Shown: piece after piece, positions 22,073 through 32,173 of the stretch
Position numbering within the stretch: the first letter of the stretch is position 1
How the letters are laid out: every line of letters starts with the position of its first letter
Origin: Pisolithus tinctorius
Taxonomy: Eukaryota > Basidiomycota > Agaricomycetes > Boletales > Pisolithaceae
DNA length: 64,000 nt
Direction: 5' to 3'
NCBI GenBank assembly: GCA_024663395.1
Contig: JANFAH010000016.1
Span: 682,001-746,000, forward strand
Notes under the pieces: generated by a model
Seen by the model: only the letters and a program-made list of their open reading frames with translations
Told to the model about the DNA's origin: nothing
Databases searched by the model: none
Position numbers and translations under genes: made by a program

Positions 22073-22497
22073 TCATTGTGAGTTATGGAAGCCTCGGTAT
22101 GCTAGTGGTGGAGTCCTCAGATCCTCGCGCGATGTTTGATATGAGTGCCTCAAAGATCCATCGGTATTCCACCCAGGTTCTGCGTATGGTGGTGGTGGTG
22201 GATTGCCGGAACCATTATACATGGGAAAAATCTCTTCTGGATACGCAGCCGGAGTATAAAATGAATTGAGGTAGGACCCATTCCCGTCCACAGGGGTAGG
22301 TTGCACGTTACGGATAACACGCGCTCGGATAACTGATCGGGGAGGTTGACGCAACATCTTAGTGGAGTGCTCCTTTGGTAAAGACCGGGGAGATTTGCGA
22401 GTACATAGCCTAGTTGCAGGAGAAAGGGTGAATAAGATATATGTGCAATGATCGATGAGAAATGATATTCCGAACACATTGAGACACTTACTTTCAT
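22073..22497 (-). pseudogene. PY-motif membrane protein, copy 2 (5' truncated)
   Basis: The cytosolic tail is preserved: RSVIRARVIRNVQP, FYTPAAYPEEIF, NPPPPPYAEPGW and TPPLAYRGF. Upstream of about 22480 similarity to copies 1 and 3 ends, so the transmembrane exon and the MGWFYDP start are missing. It cannot make the same product. Confidence 0.7.
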
Positions 22498-22499
22498 GG

Positions 22500-22961
22500 C
22501 AGGGTGGAGGTAGGGTAAACTTAATGTGTGTCAATGCCAGGTTCTGAGGAAGCTGGGTAGCAGTCAGACGTCAGGTCGGAAGCCTGGGACCAAATTCAGT
22601 CATGTTACAGCTTTTGGTGATGCACCTCTCGGAGTTTGCATCTATTTGGTCATCTACGCTGCAAAGTACTCGTTCAACTCATCCACTAACCGCGATCACG
22701 TGATCATATGGAGAAGCCAAGAGACGTATGAAACTGCACAAATGCGTGTTTCCTGGGACAAAAAATGGTGAGATAAATGTATATATGGTGGAACAGTAAG
22801 ACTATGGAGAAAGACACGCTGGAAATGCACCATATAAGGCAGCGGGAATGAATGTGCCATGTTCTGTTAGCCACGCACTGGGTAAATAAAGGAAAGTTTG
22901 CGAGAGTCAGCCCAGTCCAATCCCCCTTACTCCCTTTCTTCCCCCCCAACACACACCCACC
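22500..22961. other. Promoter region of the following gene
   Basis: No gene recognised. The right end carries a CT-rich run and a strong start context (CACCCACCATGG) for the gene that follows. Confidence 0.4.
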
Positions 22962-24223
22962 ATGGACGTCATTCGATCATTGTCACCAACTCTCCCTCCC
23001 GCATTTACCAAGGCTCATTTCGCACTAGACATTTTTGCTGCAATGACCTTCCTGTGTGGCGAAGAAGCCACATCCGCACTGACTGGTTGCCCGCTGAACA
23101 TGCACCGAAGGTGGCTCGGCTGGTATAACTCCCCTGGTATGAAATCCACACCACCTTACTGAGCAAATGACTCACCGGGCATATGACCCCAGGCTCATAT
23201 GAGACTGGCCGAGCCCTTTGGCACTTGGCGAAGCAGGGAAATGAAAACACCATCTTCCACCATATGCCTGGTAACGCAATGGTTGCTGAAGTGGTATGGG
23301 AAATAGATCTGGCATCAGTATTCTGGGATGGGTGGTGGTCTGGTGGCCCTACCTTCTGAGGACTTCACGTGGGTGATTATATCCCCTCTACAGGGCCCCT
23401 GGCCGCTCTGCTGTTGAAGAGATGTAGGGAGACGAGGAGTAGAGCAGTGAAGGGCAGGATTTCACGAACCGTCTATGTCACCATAGCCACACTTGGGGAC
23501 ATGGCTGATTATCGTCAGCACATCGCGATTCAAAGCCACACACCTCTCATTTGTGGAGCGATAAATATCGGCTTGAGCCTGTTTGCATGCGGGACGTGTG
23601 GATATTTCCTCAAGTGGTACCCATTTGTCCCAACCCTCCTTGGAATCGTGGTTAGAGGTCTCGCCTATCTTTGCATCGGAACTGGAGAAGTCGTGTTTCG
23701 ATACCCCAAGCCTCTGGCAGGGTCTCCTCCTGGAGATGGCATTTTAGGTGATGATCAAGATTTCATTTTGCTACAAGGAAACCGAGAGATCGTCAACGCC
23801 ATAACCCGTGGAGAGTTTTTTCTCAGCTTCCAGAAGTGGAAGCACAGTCGCCTGGCTATTCAAGTGTGTTCAACCCTCTTTCATGCCCACGCCATAGTGC
23901 AGGTATTCTGCTTTCCTCAGAGCGATCTTTTCGGGAAGGTTGTGGTCATTATACCTATCTTTATCACATGGGCCTACCATCTCTGGCTTGCCTGGTTCGA
24001 TGAAGCCAGGATTCAACAAGCAGTTTTTGACAAAGTCGTCGGACAGCCGATACTGAACAGGTTTGCCTTCTCCAACCGGACCAGTGCTGTGGCGTTCTTG
24101 CTCTCTGCTGCCTATGTTCGCTGCCAACCTTTAGAAGACCATGAAAGACTTGAAGGAATCCTGGATGCCCTCTTGCCACCAAATACGCCAGAATGGAAAT
24201 TTTGGAAAGCGGCTATTGTTTGA
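22962..24223 (+). CDS. Unknown multi-pass membrane protein, with late nonsense codon
   Basis: The start MDVIRSLSPTLPPAFTK sits in a strong context. Introns 23137-23192 and 23343-23393 join three exons in frame: GSYETGRALWHLAKQGN and FWDGWWSGPLAALLLK cross the junctions. Hydrophobic segments occur at CGAINIGLSLFACG, FVPTLLGIVVRGLAYL and VVVIIPIFITWAYHLWL. The frame gives 384 residues to TGA at 24221-24223. The same frame stays open for 52 more codons to TAA at 24380-24382 and reads like protein (SIVDEDIQVNYTRWTPYEQD). The TGA is therefore probably a recent nonsense change from Trp or Arg. No family was recognised. Confidence 0.7.
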
Positions 24224-24382
24224 CAATCTATTGTAGATGAAGACATTCAAGTTAATTACACTCGCTGGACTCCCTACGAACAGGACTTGTGGGGAAAATT
24301 AGTCACAGACACCCAAACTGCAAGCAGGATGCATACTCTGTTCCGCCAGGAGCATGAATTGGGAGTGGTGGCAGGACTGTAA

Positions 24383-25130
24383 TATCCCCTTACTTTCCGT
24401 GTCTTCAATCGCATGAACAATTTTCATTACCATTACACTTCAGATTTAGAACTTCACTCTTATGGCCCTTTTTGGGACAATATTCCCCGTCATCGTCATT
24501 GTATGTATCCAAGAGCCCACAGGTATATACATGTTACAGCAAGGAAATTATTATTACTCGTTACTTGTATATTACAGCAATCCGACCATTTTATTGTATG
24601 CTGTTTGTAGCTACTATATTGGATGCAGGGATCATGGCTGACAGGTGAATGTTTTATACTGCATCTCACATGAACAGGGGTCACTGTGCGGGTAAGACGT
24701 CACTAACCATGCTGCTGTTACCAATCCGCAGCCCCCTTGGGTCATTTTAGGGGGGGGGCGCTTTGACAGAGGTGGTATTCACTCCTTAAACTCGATCTGT
24801 TGGTGATTTGAGGTGTCAGCATTTGTAGTCGCAGGTGCTCGAAACAGGTGTGTTGGTCAGGTGGCTCTGTCATTGGGGCTCATTGGTGACTCACCACAGC
24901 TGTTTGAGATGGTGGTCATTTGGCATTTGGCTACGGGTGTGTCAGGTGGGTTGGGGTTGGGGTGGATGCATGTCTCACTTAAAAGGGCTGATGTGACTTT
25001 ATCTAGGAGGGCTGCAATGTCTACCACGACGGTCTTTGGATTCTTTGCGTTATCAGGTGGTCAGCGAGTGCAGTCATCAAGGCCTGGGGCGACATCAAAG
25101 ACATACCACTGTTTGTATGACACTACTGTG
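24383..25130. other. AT/GT-rich region without recognised gene
   Basis: CpG is scarce here compared with the flanking housekeeping genes, which fits decayed transposon DNA. A homopolymer of nine G lies near 24750. No coding similarity was seen before the Helitron remnant. Confidence 0.4.
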
Positions 25131-25535
25131 CAGTGTACATCGGGTGCAGTTCAGTCGCCAGGAGGTGTCACTACCAGATGAGAGTGGCCAAGGGGTGGGA
25201 GATGGAGAATGCAGATAAAGACCTCAACACAGTTACAAAAGGATTGACACACTCAATACTGCATTCACTCTGTGGAATTCCAGAAGCGGGGTCTACCTCA
25301 CGCACACATCCTGCTCAAGTACACATCTGCATGTGACAGCACTGATGACATAGATGCTGTTGTTTCTACAGAGAATCCAGATGATCCTGCTGACGCTCAA
25401 CTGGTCTGCACTGACGACGAGGAGTTTGGAGACATCCTGAAGCACTGCAAGTGCACGAGCAGGGCCCACAACGGTGGACATCCATGCACGCACACAGCAC
25501 AGAGAAAGCAGTGCTTATTCAGGGGCCTGTGAGTG
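25131..25535 (+). mobile_element. Helitron helicase-like remnant
   Basis: The frame at 25272-25532 contains VEFQKRGLPHAHILLKY, the characteristic motif of the Helitron Rep-like N-terminal region (consensus IEFQKRGLPHxHIL). It is followed by DSTDDIDAVVSTENPDDPAD, which fits the usual D-DVD-L-SAEIPD spacing. The preceding exon-like part is in another frame and no helicase motifs remain. A short, inactive fragment of a Helitron transposon. Confidence 0.75.
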
Positions 25536-26091
25536 TATGAGCTGGGCCCACAACAGTAGGAATCCAAGCACACACACCACATGGGAGTAGATGAAAGCGT
25601 TGAGAAGATGACATGAGCTTGGCGACGTGTTCGTTTTTCAAATTGTATCATGAAAAAGGAAAGAGTTTCTGGCTGTGTCATCACACGAAAAGGAAATAAC
25701 TTCTGTCGTCAGTTGGCTCCCACGGGAAATATGGGTGCGGTAGGACCCCTGCAAGCAAGATAACAAGCTAGAACATAGCGTAGTGTTGTTGTCGAACCGT
25801 GTCTGTGTAGGTAAGTTGTTACCATCTGTCTGCTCGTCCTTATGTTACTTACGACTGTCATTGTGGGTTGTGTTTCTTTTGCGGCGAACACAGGTGGGCC
25901 AACCCATGCCAGACTACGACGGTAACTTCTTCGGTGCGCTTAGGCAGAACGCTCCTCCTTCGAGGTGGAAACCTGTCAGGATCGTCGAAAGCACCCATCG
26001 GCCACCCTTCGTATGCACTGAAAGACTTCCCTCTCCCTCACGGCACTGACGTACACCCTCTTAGTGGTCACGCTTCTCGGGAGGGTCTGGT
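25536..26091. other. Region between Helitron remnant and duplication border
   Basis: Open stretches on both strands show no domain. The sequence includes a possible GT-AG intron near 25810-25890 but no recognisable product. Confidence 0.3.
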
Positions 26092-27177
26092 GCACCATAT
26101 TGGACACTCCCAACGTGTGGTATAAAAAGGCTGCACTCGTGAGCCACGCAACTCGTAAGAACACCGAGACGCCCAGGTAGGCGTAGCTGGGATCCGCATC
26201 TACCCCATTCCTAGACAACGACTCCATCACGAAGCCAGCTTGCCGGTGACTGTACAGTGTCGCAAAGTGCGCGAGTGCACATTGGAATTTGCACAAGTGC
26301 TCGTTTGGATGGACAGTCGCATTCATGAGGATTGGGTACTAACGCGTACGGAGATTTGGGAGACGGAAGAGCGTCAGATGCAGCAGCGGGCTGGGGACCC
26401 GAAAGAGTCGTTGAGTGCTTTGCAGACGGGGAATTTGGGAACGGCGGAAGCGGGGTAGTGGTAAATTCTTTCAACGGGAAGGGGGATCTCCCATGGACCA
26501 CCCACCACGTGATGCTTGTCAAGAAGTGGGCACGAAGCAGCAATGTCTGAGACCGGTGCGATATATGGACACAAAGGGATGGCAAAAAGAGGGCAGATGT
26601 GACGATATGGCCGCTATACAGATAATCAGCCCATCAGAAATGATCGGATCCGGTTATATCGCATGAGACATACACACGTGAAGCAGTTGGCACGATACTC
26701 AGCATCGTCGCCATCCCGGCTTCCGACGCCGTACATGAGCATGTCGGCGAAGATGATCTCCTCTAGGTACTTTTCCAAGTCTTCTTGGTTCTTGGTGTTG
26801 CAACACCGCATTTCGGCGTACTTGTTGAAGATTTCACCATGTGACTCGAGCATGGCAGCAAATTCGTGCTTGTCAAGAACTCTAGAACCAAAGAAGCGCG
26901 TATCTCGGAGCATGAGTGCAAGACATTCAACGCTCTAAAGCGTGCGCCAGACTTGGGGCATCTGTTAGTGAGACCAGACCAAGCACTAATCGGTACCCCA
27001 CACACTTTGTTTCTCTAACTCTGTGAGTAGACTGGTGGGCTCGGGAATAAACAGAAGGCGTGAGATGAGGGTCGTTGCGCCAGCAGGATGGACGGCAGTC
27101 CAGGCCAGACCTGGAACGGCAGGTTAACGGGTGTAATGATGGAACGAAGTAGTTCCGTACCTTCCACAATCATGCCT
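26092..27177 (-). pseudogene. Questin-oxidase-like gene fragment
   Basis: Matches the 3' exons of the gene at 56291-58188: RVLDKHEFAAMLESHGEIFNK, LEEIIFADMLMYGVGS, LLLRAHFLTSITWWVV and HPNEHLCKFQ can be read in shifting frames. Small indels break the frame (for example between the HPNEHLCKFQ exon and the upstream exon, near 26335). The 5' half is deleted. Confidence 0.88.
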
Positions 27178-28793
27178 CTCAGCCAATGGCCGCAAGTTAT
27201 AAGCCGCACGCCGGGTATGATTAGTGGGAGGCACAGGGACTCTTTAAACCCCCAGACACAGTCTGATGGGACCGCCAAACCCGAAGGACATTTTGTCATC
27301 CCGGCCCTCCTCCAAACGTGACCGGGAGCTTGCATGTTGGTCACGACTCACTGTTGCCATCCAAGACTGTCTGGTGCACTGGTGAGCACCAGCAGTTTCT
27401 CCCAACATTTAAATCCACACTCACCTCCCGTGTTTGAAGGAACCGTATGTTGGGAAAGACGACTCTTTTTAACCCTGGATTCGATCATGCTAGTATCTCC
27501 ACCCAGTCCGTCGTTGAGCGGAGGCTATACAAGTTGGAGGGAAAGACGCGACACGATCTGGGCAGGGAGACTTTTCTGGCGAAAGTTTTGGACTGGAAGA
27601 ACGAGTAGGTCGATTTGTACGCGTGGCATTTTAATCTCACTGACCGTGATGCAAGCTATCAAGCTCGTATCACTAATCAGCTACGCAGGCTCGGAGGAAG
27701 TTATGACTGGGGCTGTGTCGCATTTACCATGGATCCAGTCAGTATCTGGGTTTTACGATGTAGACTCTCTGCTGACGCGTCACAGCACTCTCGAAAGCTG
27801 TCATCGAGACATTTTGTCGACTGCATGAAGGGGGCATCCTTTATCGTGCCAATCGCCCTGTCAACTGGTGTGTCAAGCTGAATATTACACACCGTCCAAT
27901 CTAGAGGTATAACCGAGACTCCCAAGGAAAACGTAGTTTGACTATCGGTGCAGGTAGAACAATCACAACTCGAGAGTAGAACTTCTTGAACGTACCGGGG
28001 AATAATCTAAAGGAGAAGTTCGAATTCGGCGTAATTACCTCTTTTGCGTACCCCATACAAGACTAGGGTACGTGTTTTTAAGTGACCCTGCCCTCTCATT
28101 ATTGGGATTAGTTTGCAGACGAGAAGATCGTCGTTGCTACTACAGGACCAGAAACGATGTTGGGAGGTTCCGCAATTGCAATGCATCCTGATGAACCTCT
28201 TGTATATGGTGAGCGACCGTGTCAGTCTACGTACTCATCTGTTAGCATTTGCCTTAGCGTCTCCACGGAAAATTCGCCATACATCCTTTCGTCGACCACC
28301 TTTTGCCCATTGTTACCGACGCTATCATGATAGGCATGGAATTTGGCACTGGTGCCGTGAAGATCACACTCGCCCACGATCCGAACGACTACGAAGTTGG
28401 TGTGCGGCACGGATTAGAACTCATCAATATCCTCAATGACGATGGAACATTAAATGCCCATGCGGGTGAGACATTCCAGGTTAGCATTTTGGTTCCGCTG
28501 GGACAATGATATTGACGGCTTGCTAGGGTATGAAAAGATTCCATGCGAGGAGAGAGGTTGTTAAAGTGCTCGCGGAGGCCGGTCTTTTTCATTGAAATAA
28601 AAGACAATGCAATGCAACTTCCCATTTGCAGGTACGTAGTACCGTGCGTCACTATACCCTGCTCGTCTCAACAAGTGGGAGAAAATCTGGAGACAACATC
28701 GAGCCCATACTGAAACCGCAGTGGTGGGTAAATTATAAATCACTTGCGGAAGAGGCAATCAAGGTATTAATTACGAGTTATCCTAGTGGAATA
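27178..28793 (+). pseudogene. Valyl-tRNA synthetase fragment (primary copy)
   Basis: Exons and introns of the synthetase can be followed from the codons around SQPMAAS through [63 protein letters not shown] and KPQWWVN. Indels and stops disrupt many exons, and the HIGH-type motif region is altered (SLHVGHDS). Similarity stops near 28793, where unit U begins. Confidence 0.92.
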
Positions 28794-29975
28794 CCGCAAC
28801 CACTGTCATGTCGCCTCCCTCACTCTCAAGCGCGGTCGCACTGGGATGGTACGATACTGCCCGCTGTACAAACTGACGGCTACCCCCCCCTCCTCGTAGG
28901 TGCAATATTCACAGGCAGATGGCAATCGCCGTGCCTCCAGCACTGAGACACACTGTGTCCGGTTTGTGTCCTCCAATGTCCTTAGCGATTACCGTCGTTG
29001 ACAAACGGGAGCGATGTCGATGTCATCGCGCTGCGGGACGTCGAAAGCGAGGTGGATATTGGTGGATGGACGCATGCTGACAGGCATGCTTGAGGAGTCG
29101 ATGCGGAGTCTTACATTAGGGGAGCGGGTGAGTTGAAGGGTCGAAAGCTGTGAGGACTTTCCGAAGGTGAAAGAAGAGATGAAAGAGAGTTCTCTGTCGG
29201 CTTATATACTGATGGTGGATGTTGCTTCTTCCATATGGATACAGTTATTTACTCTTGCCGATGGATGGTGGGTACGGCTTCTGCTGGCTTTGTGGGTGCT
29301 GTTCTTTGGCGGCGATGTCAGTGATCGTGTCGTTGTGTGATCACCATATGCATCAATCCATAGCACATCCGACGAATGCAGGCCTGTCACACATCAGGTT
29401 CACTCGTGGCAGCCTCCAAAATAGTGCCTGTTTCAAGCTGAGAGATATCTAGAAGTCTGTCGCAAAACAAATGGTTTAATTTAGATATGACAACGACATA
29501 TAGCTTGAAGGAAACTGAGTTTGCCACCTCCGCACTCTACACACTAGTATAAATTCCGAGTCACCCCTTCATTGTGAGTTATGGAAGCCTCGGTATGCTA
29601 GTGGTGGAGTCCTCAGATCCTCACGTGATGCTTGATATGGGTGCCTCAAAGGATCATCAGCATTCCACCCAGGTTCTGTGTATGGTGGTGGTGGTGGATT
29701 GCCGGAACCATTATACATGGGAAAAATCTCTTTTGGATACGCAGCCGGAGTATAAAATGGATTGAGGTGGGACCCATTCCCGTCCACAGGGGTAGGTTGC
29801 ACGTTACGGATGACACGCGCTTGGATAACTGATCGGGGAGGTTGAGGCAACATCTTAGTGGAGCGCTCCTTTGGTAAAGACCGGGGAGATTTGCGAGTAC
29901 ACAGCCTAGTTGCAGGAGGAAGGGCGAATAAGATATATGTGCAATGATCAACGAGGAATGATATTCCAAACACAC
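28387..29975 (+). repeat. Segmental duplication V-U-P, copy at 28 kb
   Basis: Partner of 20911-22480. Because the synthetase part continues leftward here to 27178 but not at 21 kb, this copy is the likely source and the 21-kb copy the derivative. Confidence 0.85.
28795..29452 (-). other. Unit U, second copy
   Basis: Same promoter-like TATATAAG/A context and ATG (near 29098) as at 21615, giving MPVSMRPSTNIHLAFDVPQ, followed by the same truncation into synthetase DNA. An extra 30 bp or so near 29300 distinguishes it from the first copy. Confidence 0.4.
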
Positions 29976-30254
29976 AGGATTATTGAGATCAGAAGGAAAA
30001 CTAGCGATATGCAGGCAATCAGAATCTGGAACCATCCTCGTTTGTAGATTGGCAATAGCTAGAGCAGTATGTTAGCCAGCAAGTGGTGAAGTTTTTCATA
30101 GACATGAACATGCCGGCTCTGTCTTGGGATCGTAAAACCAGCCCATCGCAGAAGCCAAGGCTGTATGGTGGAGAAGGGTAGTGGCAGCAGCAAGGGCACG
30201 AAGGAGGTAGGGGTTGATAGGGTAGGAGTGATAGGGGCTGCCCCTATCACCCCT
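29453..30254 (+). repeat. Repeat unit P, copy 3
   Basis: Full-length partner of 20091-20906. The right end carries the inverted repeat TAGGAGTGATAGGGG / CCCCTATCACCCCTA (one mismatch, 3-nt loop). Confidence 0.85.
29569..30146 (-). CDS. PY-motif single-pass membrane protein, copy 3
   Basis: The start MGWFYDPKTEPACS is at 30146. The membrane exon gives YKRGWFQILIACISLVFLL, and a GT-AG intron joins in frame to LCTRKSPRSLPKE. The tail keeps RVIRNVQPTPVDG, FYTPAAYPKEIF, PPPPPYTEPGW and PPLAYRGF. This is the best-preserved of the three copies, although the join from exon 1 to the membrane exon is still not resolved. Possible ubiquitin-ligase (WW-domain) partner by its PPPPY motif; this is inference. 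Confidence 0.55.
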
Positions 30255-30735
30255 AGTACCAGTCACTGCTAGCCACCTAACTATCGCCGCTGAGGGCCTT
30301 TGGAGACCTCTCCAGATACCAGTCATGTTCATGTACCAACGAGTTTTTGATCGTGTTCCCTCGCCGTCGTAGGAAGCTTCTCTGATGGGGTCCCCTTTTC
30401 GATCTTTTCCAAGAATCCGATGGCCTGCTCGTCTGGAACCACAGGGTCGTCTTTTCCTTATGTATATAAGTGCGCTGGTCAATGGTACGCCAGCATAGTC
30501 AAAATCACGACTTAACGCCCTCCACACGAACAAAGTATGAAGACAGCTTTGGCCCCACCCAAGTTGACGCGAGATACACCAGTCCTGGATGTTCTCCAGC
30601 CACCGGCACCAACCGGGGTGGTAGTTCGCGAACCACTCGCTTCATTAGAATGGCCTCGAAGCCCCGGAATCAACGCTCCTTCTCACAATGTACATTCTGC
30701 TGAGGCTGTATCGAGTTGTGGGTGTAAGGACCCCC
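30255..30735. other. Upstream region of P copy 3
   Basis: A + strand open stretch starting with ATG at 30537 gives [19 protein letters not shown] and is Pro-rich; it has no recognised family and may be chance. No other feature was seen. Confidence 0.3.
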
Positions 30736-31430
30736 CTAACTGTACCGTGCTTTGTCATTGAGGTCCACTGGCTCAAATTTCCCAATCCAATGATGAAACA
30801 CGAGTCCTTGCGCTCCAAAGGCAACGAAGGAATACGCTCTCAAGTTGAGTTTAACAGATTTCAAGGACAGAATCTCGATACTGCCAATACGGTCCAAAAT
30901 ACTCCGACACGGGCATGCCCGAGAAGACGTATAGAGGGAAAGACTGCGCCAGCGGTTCCCATAAGGAACGAGGAGCTCCAGACCTTCGCCAATAGTACTA
31001 TAGGATGCGAACGAAACACCACATTGAAGAGTGATATCGAGCAATGCCTCGCGACTTTTCCTCAAATGTTCCCTTGCGAGACTTAAATTCCGCCCGCCAA
31101 CAACCTCTATTGTGGATCAGAAACTGGGCTGGTTCAGAATCACCCCTCCCTCACCAAAGCCGCGATACAGGTGCCAAGATCCCCTTTCGCGAAGGGTTAG
31201 TTCCACCGAGAGCAAGGTGAAAGATTGACGAGAGCAGCTCTACAGGGAGACGTTGAACAAGCGGCGGCCTTGTTCGGATCAGTTCGTCAATCCTCTTCCT
31301 CTGCCCCGCCGCTTCTACACGGACACCGATAGCTTTTCAACAAGCTTTCGCTCATTTTCCTCAAGGCGAACCAATTGAACTCGCGCTGCAGCAAGTTCAT
31401 CCATAATGTGAAGTCGATGGCCCTGACAGA
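30736..31430 (-). pseudogene. F-box family gene fragment (copy B)
   Basis: Reading from the right, the coiled-coil start (ELAAARVQLVRLEENERKL) is visible near 31400-31340, then stops accumulate across the F-box. Near 30750-31065 comes SREALLDITLQCG, GLELLVPYGNRWRSLSLY and RSILDRIGSIEI, matching GEELLDIT, GLDLLVPCANRWRSLSV and QSILDHLGAVKF of the intact copy. A decayed paralogue. Confidence 0.7.
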
Positions 31431-32170
31431 CAGGTGTCAGTTTGGTATCAGTACCCCGTTTCAACGGTGAAGAATTATTGGACTTGAGTAACTTTGAAAA
31501 TACCAGAAAGTGCAGAATTTCATATAGAAGTACGTTTGAACGAGTCCAAGACTAGAGAGCTGACCGGAGCAACTCAAGCACTGGTACTCTTAACTCTGAA
31601 TTTTGGCTTACGCCTTCTCACAGCTTCTCACTTCTCTTCGATCAACTGACGTCCGACTGCTACCCAGCGTCCTTGAAACCCAGCGTCGACGCGCCTCATG
31701 TTTACTTTACCCCCATCCCATCGTGAAAGCAAGTGTTTCAGTCAGCATGTGTGCATGTATCGCAAGAGGGGCATCGGCGAACACTGGGATGAGGAACAGT
31801 CCACACCGTGCCATCAACTGTTGAAGGGGCGACTGTCTTAGGGTAGTATATAGTCAATGGTCAATAGGCGCTGCTAGCAACTAAAGAAGCATACAATTCC
31901 GAATCGCGTGGCATTCGAAGAAAAACCATAATATGGCATAACGATAACTATTCCGACGACGGGTACATGCGCCTTCTAGAAACAAAATTACAAGAGGAGA
32001 ACGCGACGAATCGATGTGGTAGTGGTACAACATGCTTGGAGAGCGAACACATGACTTGACGGACCAGGATTTGAGCACCGCAAACGAACCATAATAACAG
32101 CAAAGGGAAGCGGAGGAAGAATACGTTCAAAACGTCGAGCAATGGAATAGAGAAGTTTGAAGGAGCTGTA
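31431..32170. other. Spacer between F-box copy B and the Rua1-like gene
   Basis: No gene recognised. It includes the 5' flank of F-box copy B and the 3' flank of the regulator gene. Confidence 0.35.
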
Positions 32171-32173
32171 GAG

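Larger units (their letters stand above)
20911..22480 (+). repeat. Segmental duplication V-U-P, copy at 21 kb
   Basis: About 1.6 kb matches 28387-29975 in the same orientation with a few percent difference. It contains a synthetase fragment (V), a unit of about 650 bp (U) with a TATA-like sequence at 21729-21736 on the minus strand, and a P unit that ends inside its membrane exon. The left border lies directly beside P copy 1. Confidence 0.88.
26092..28793 (+). repeat. Segmental duplication of the questin oxidase/VARS locus with internal deletion
   Basis: 26092-27177 matches 56379-57480 and 27178-28793 matches 58846-60474, both in the same orientation, introns included. The two parts meet at 27171-27180 (CATGCCTCTC), where the parent has CATGCCT at 57474 and CATGTCTC at 58841. 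The 1365 bp between them, holding the 5' end of the oxidase, the shared promoter and the first synthetase exons, are absent. Confidence 0.92.

Noticed and set aside
24745..24760. Run of nine G as a possible Helitron or G-quadruplex signal
   Set aside because: A single homopolymer without the other G tracts of a quadruplex and without a Helitron end next to it.
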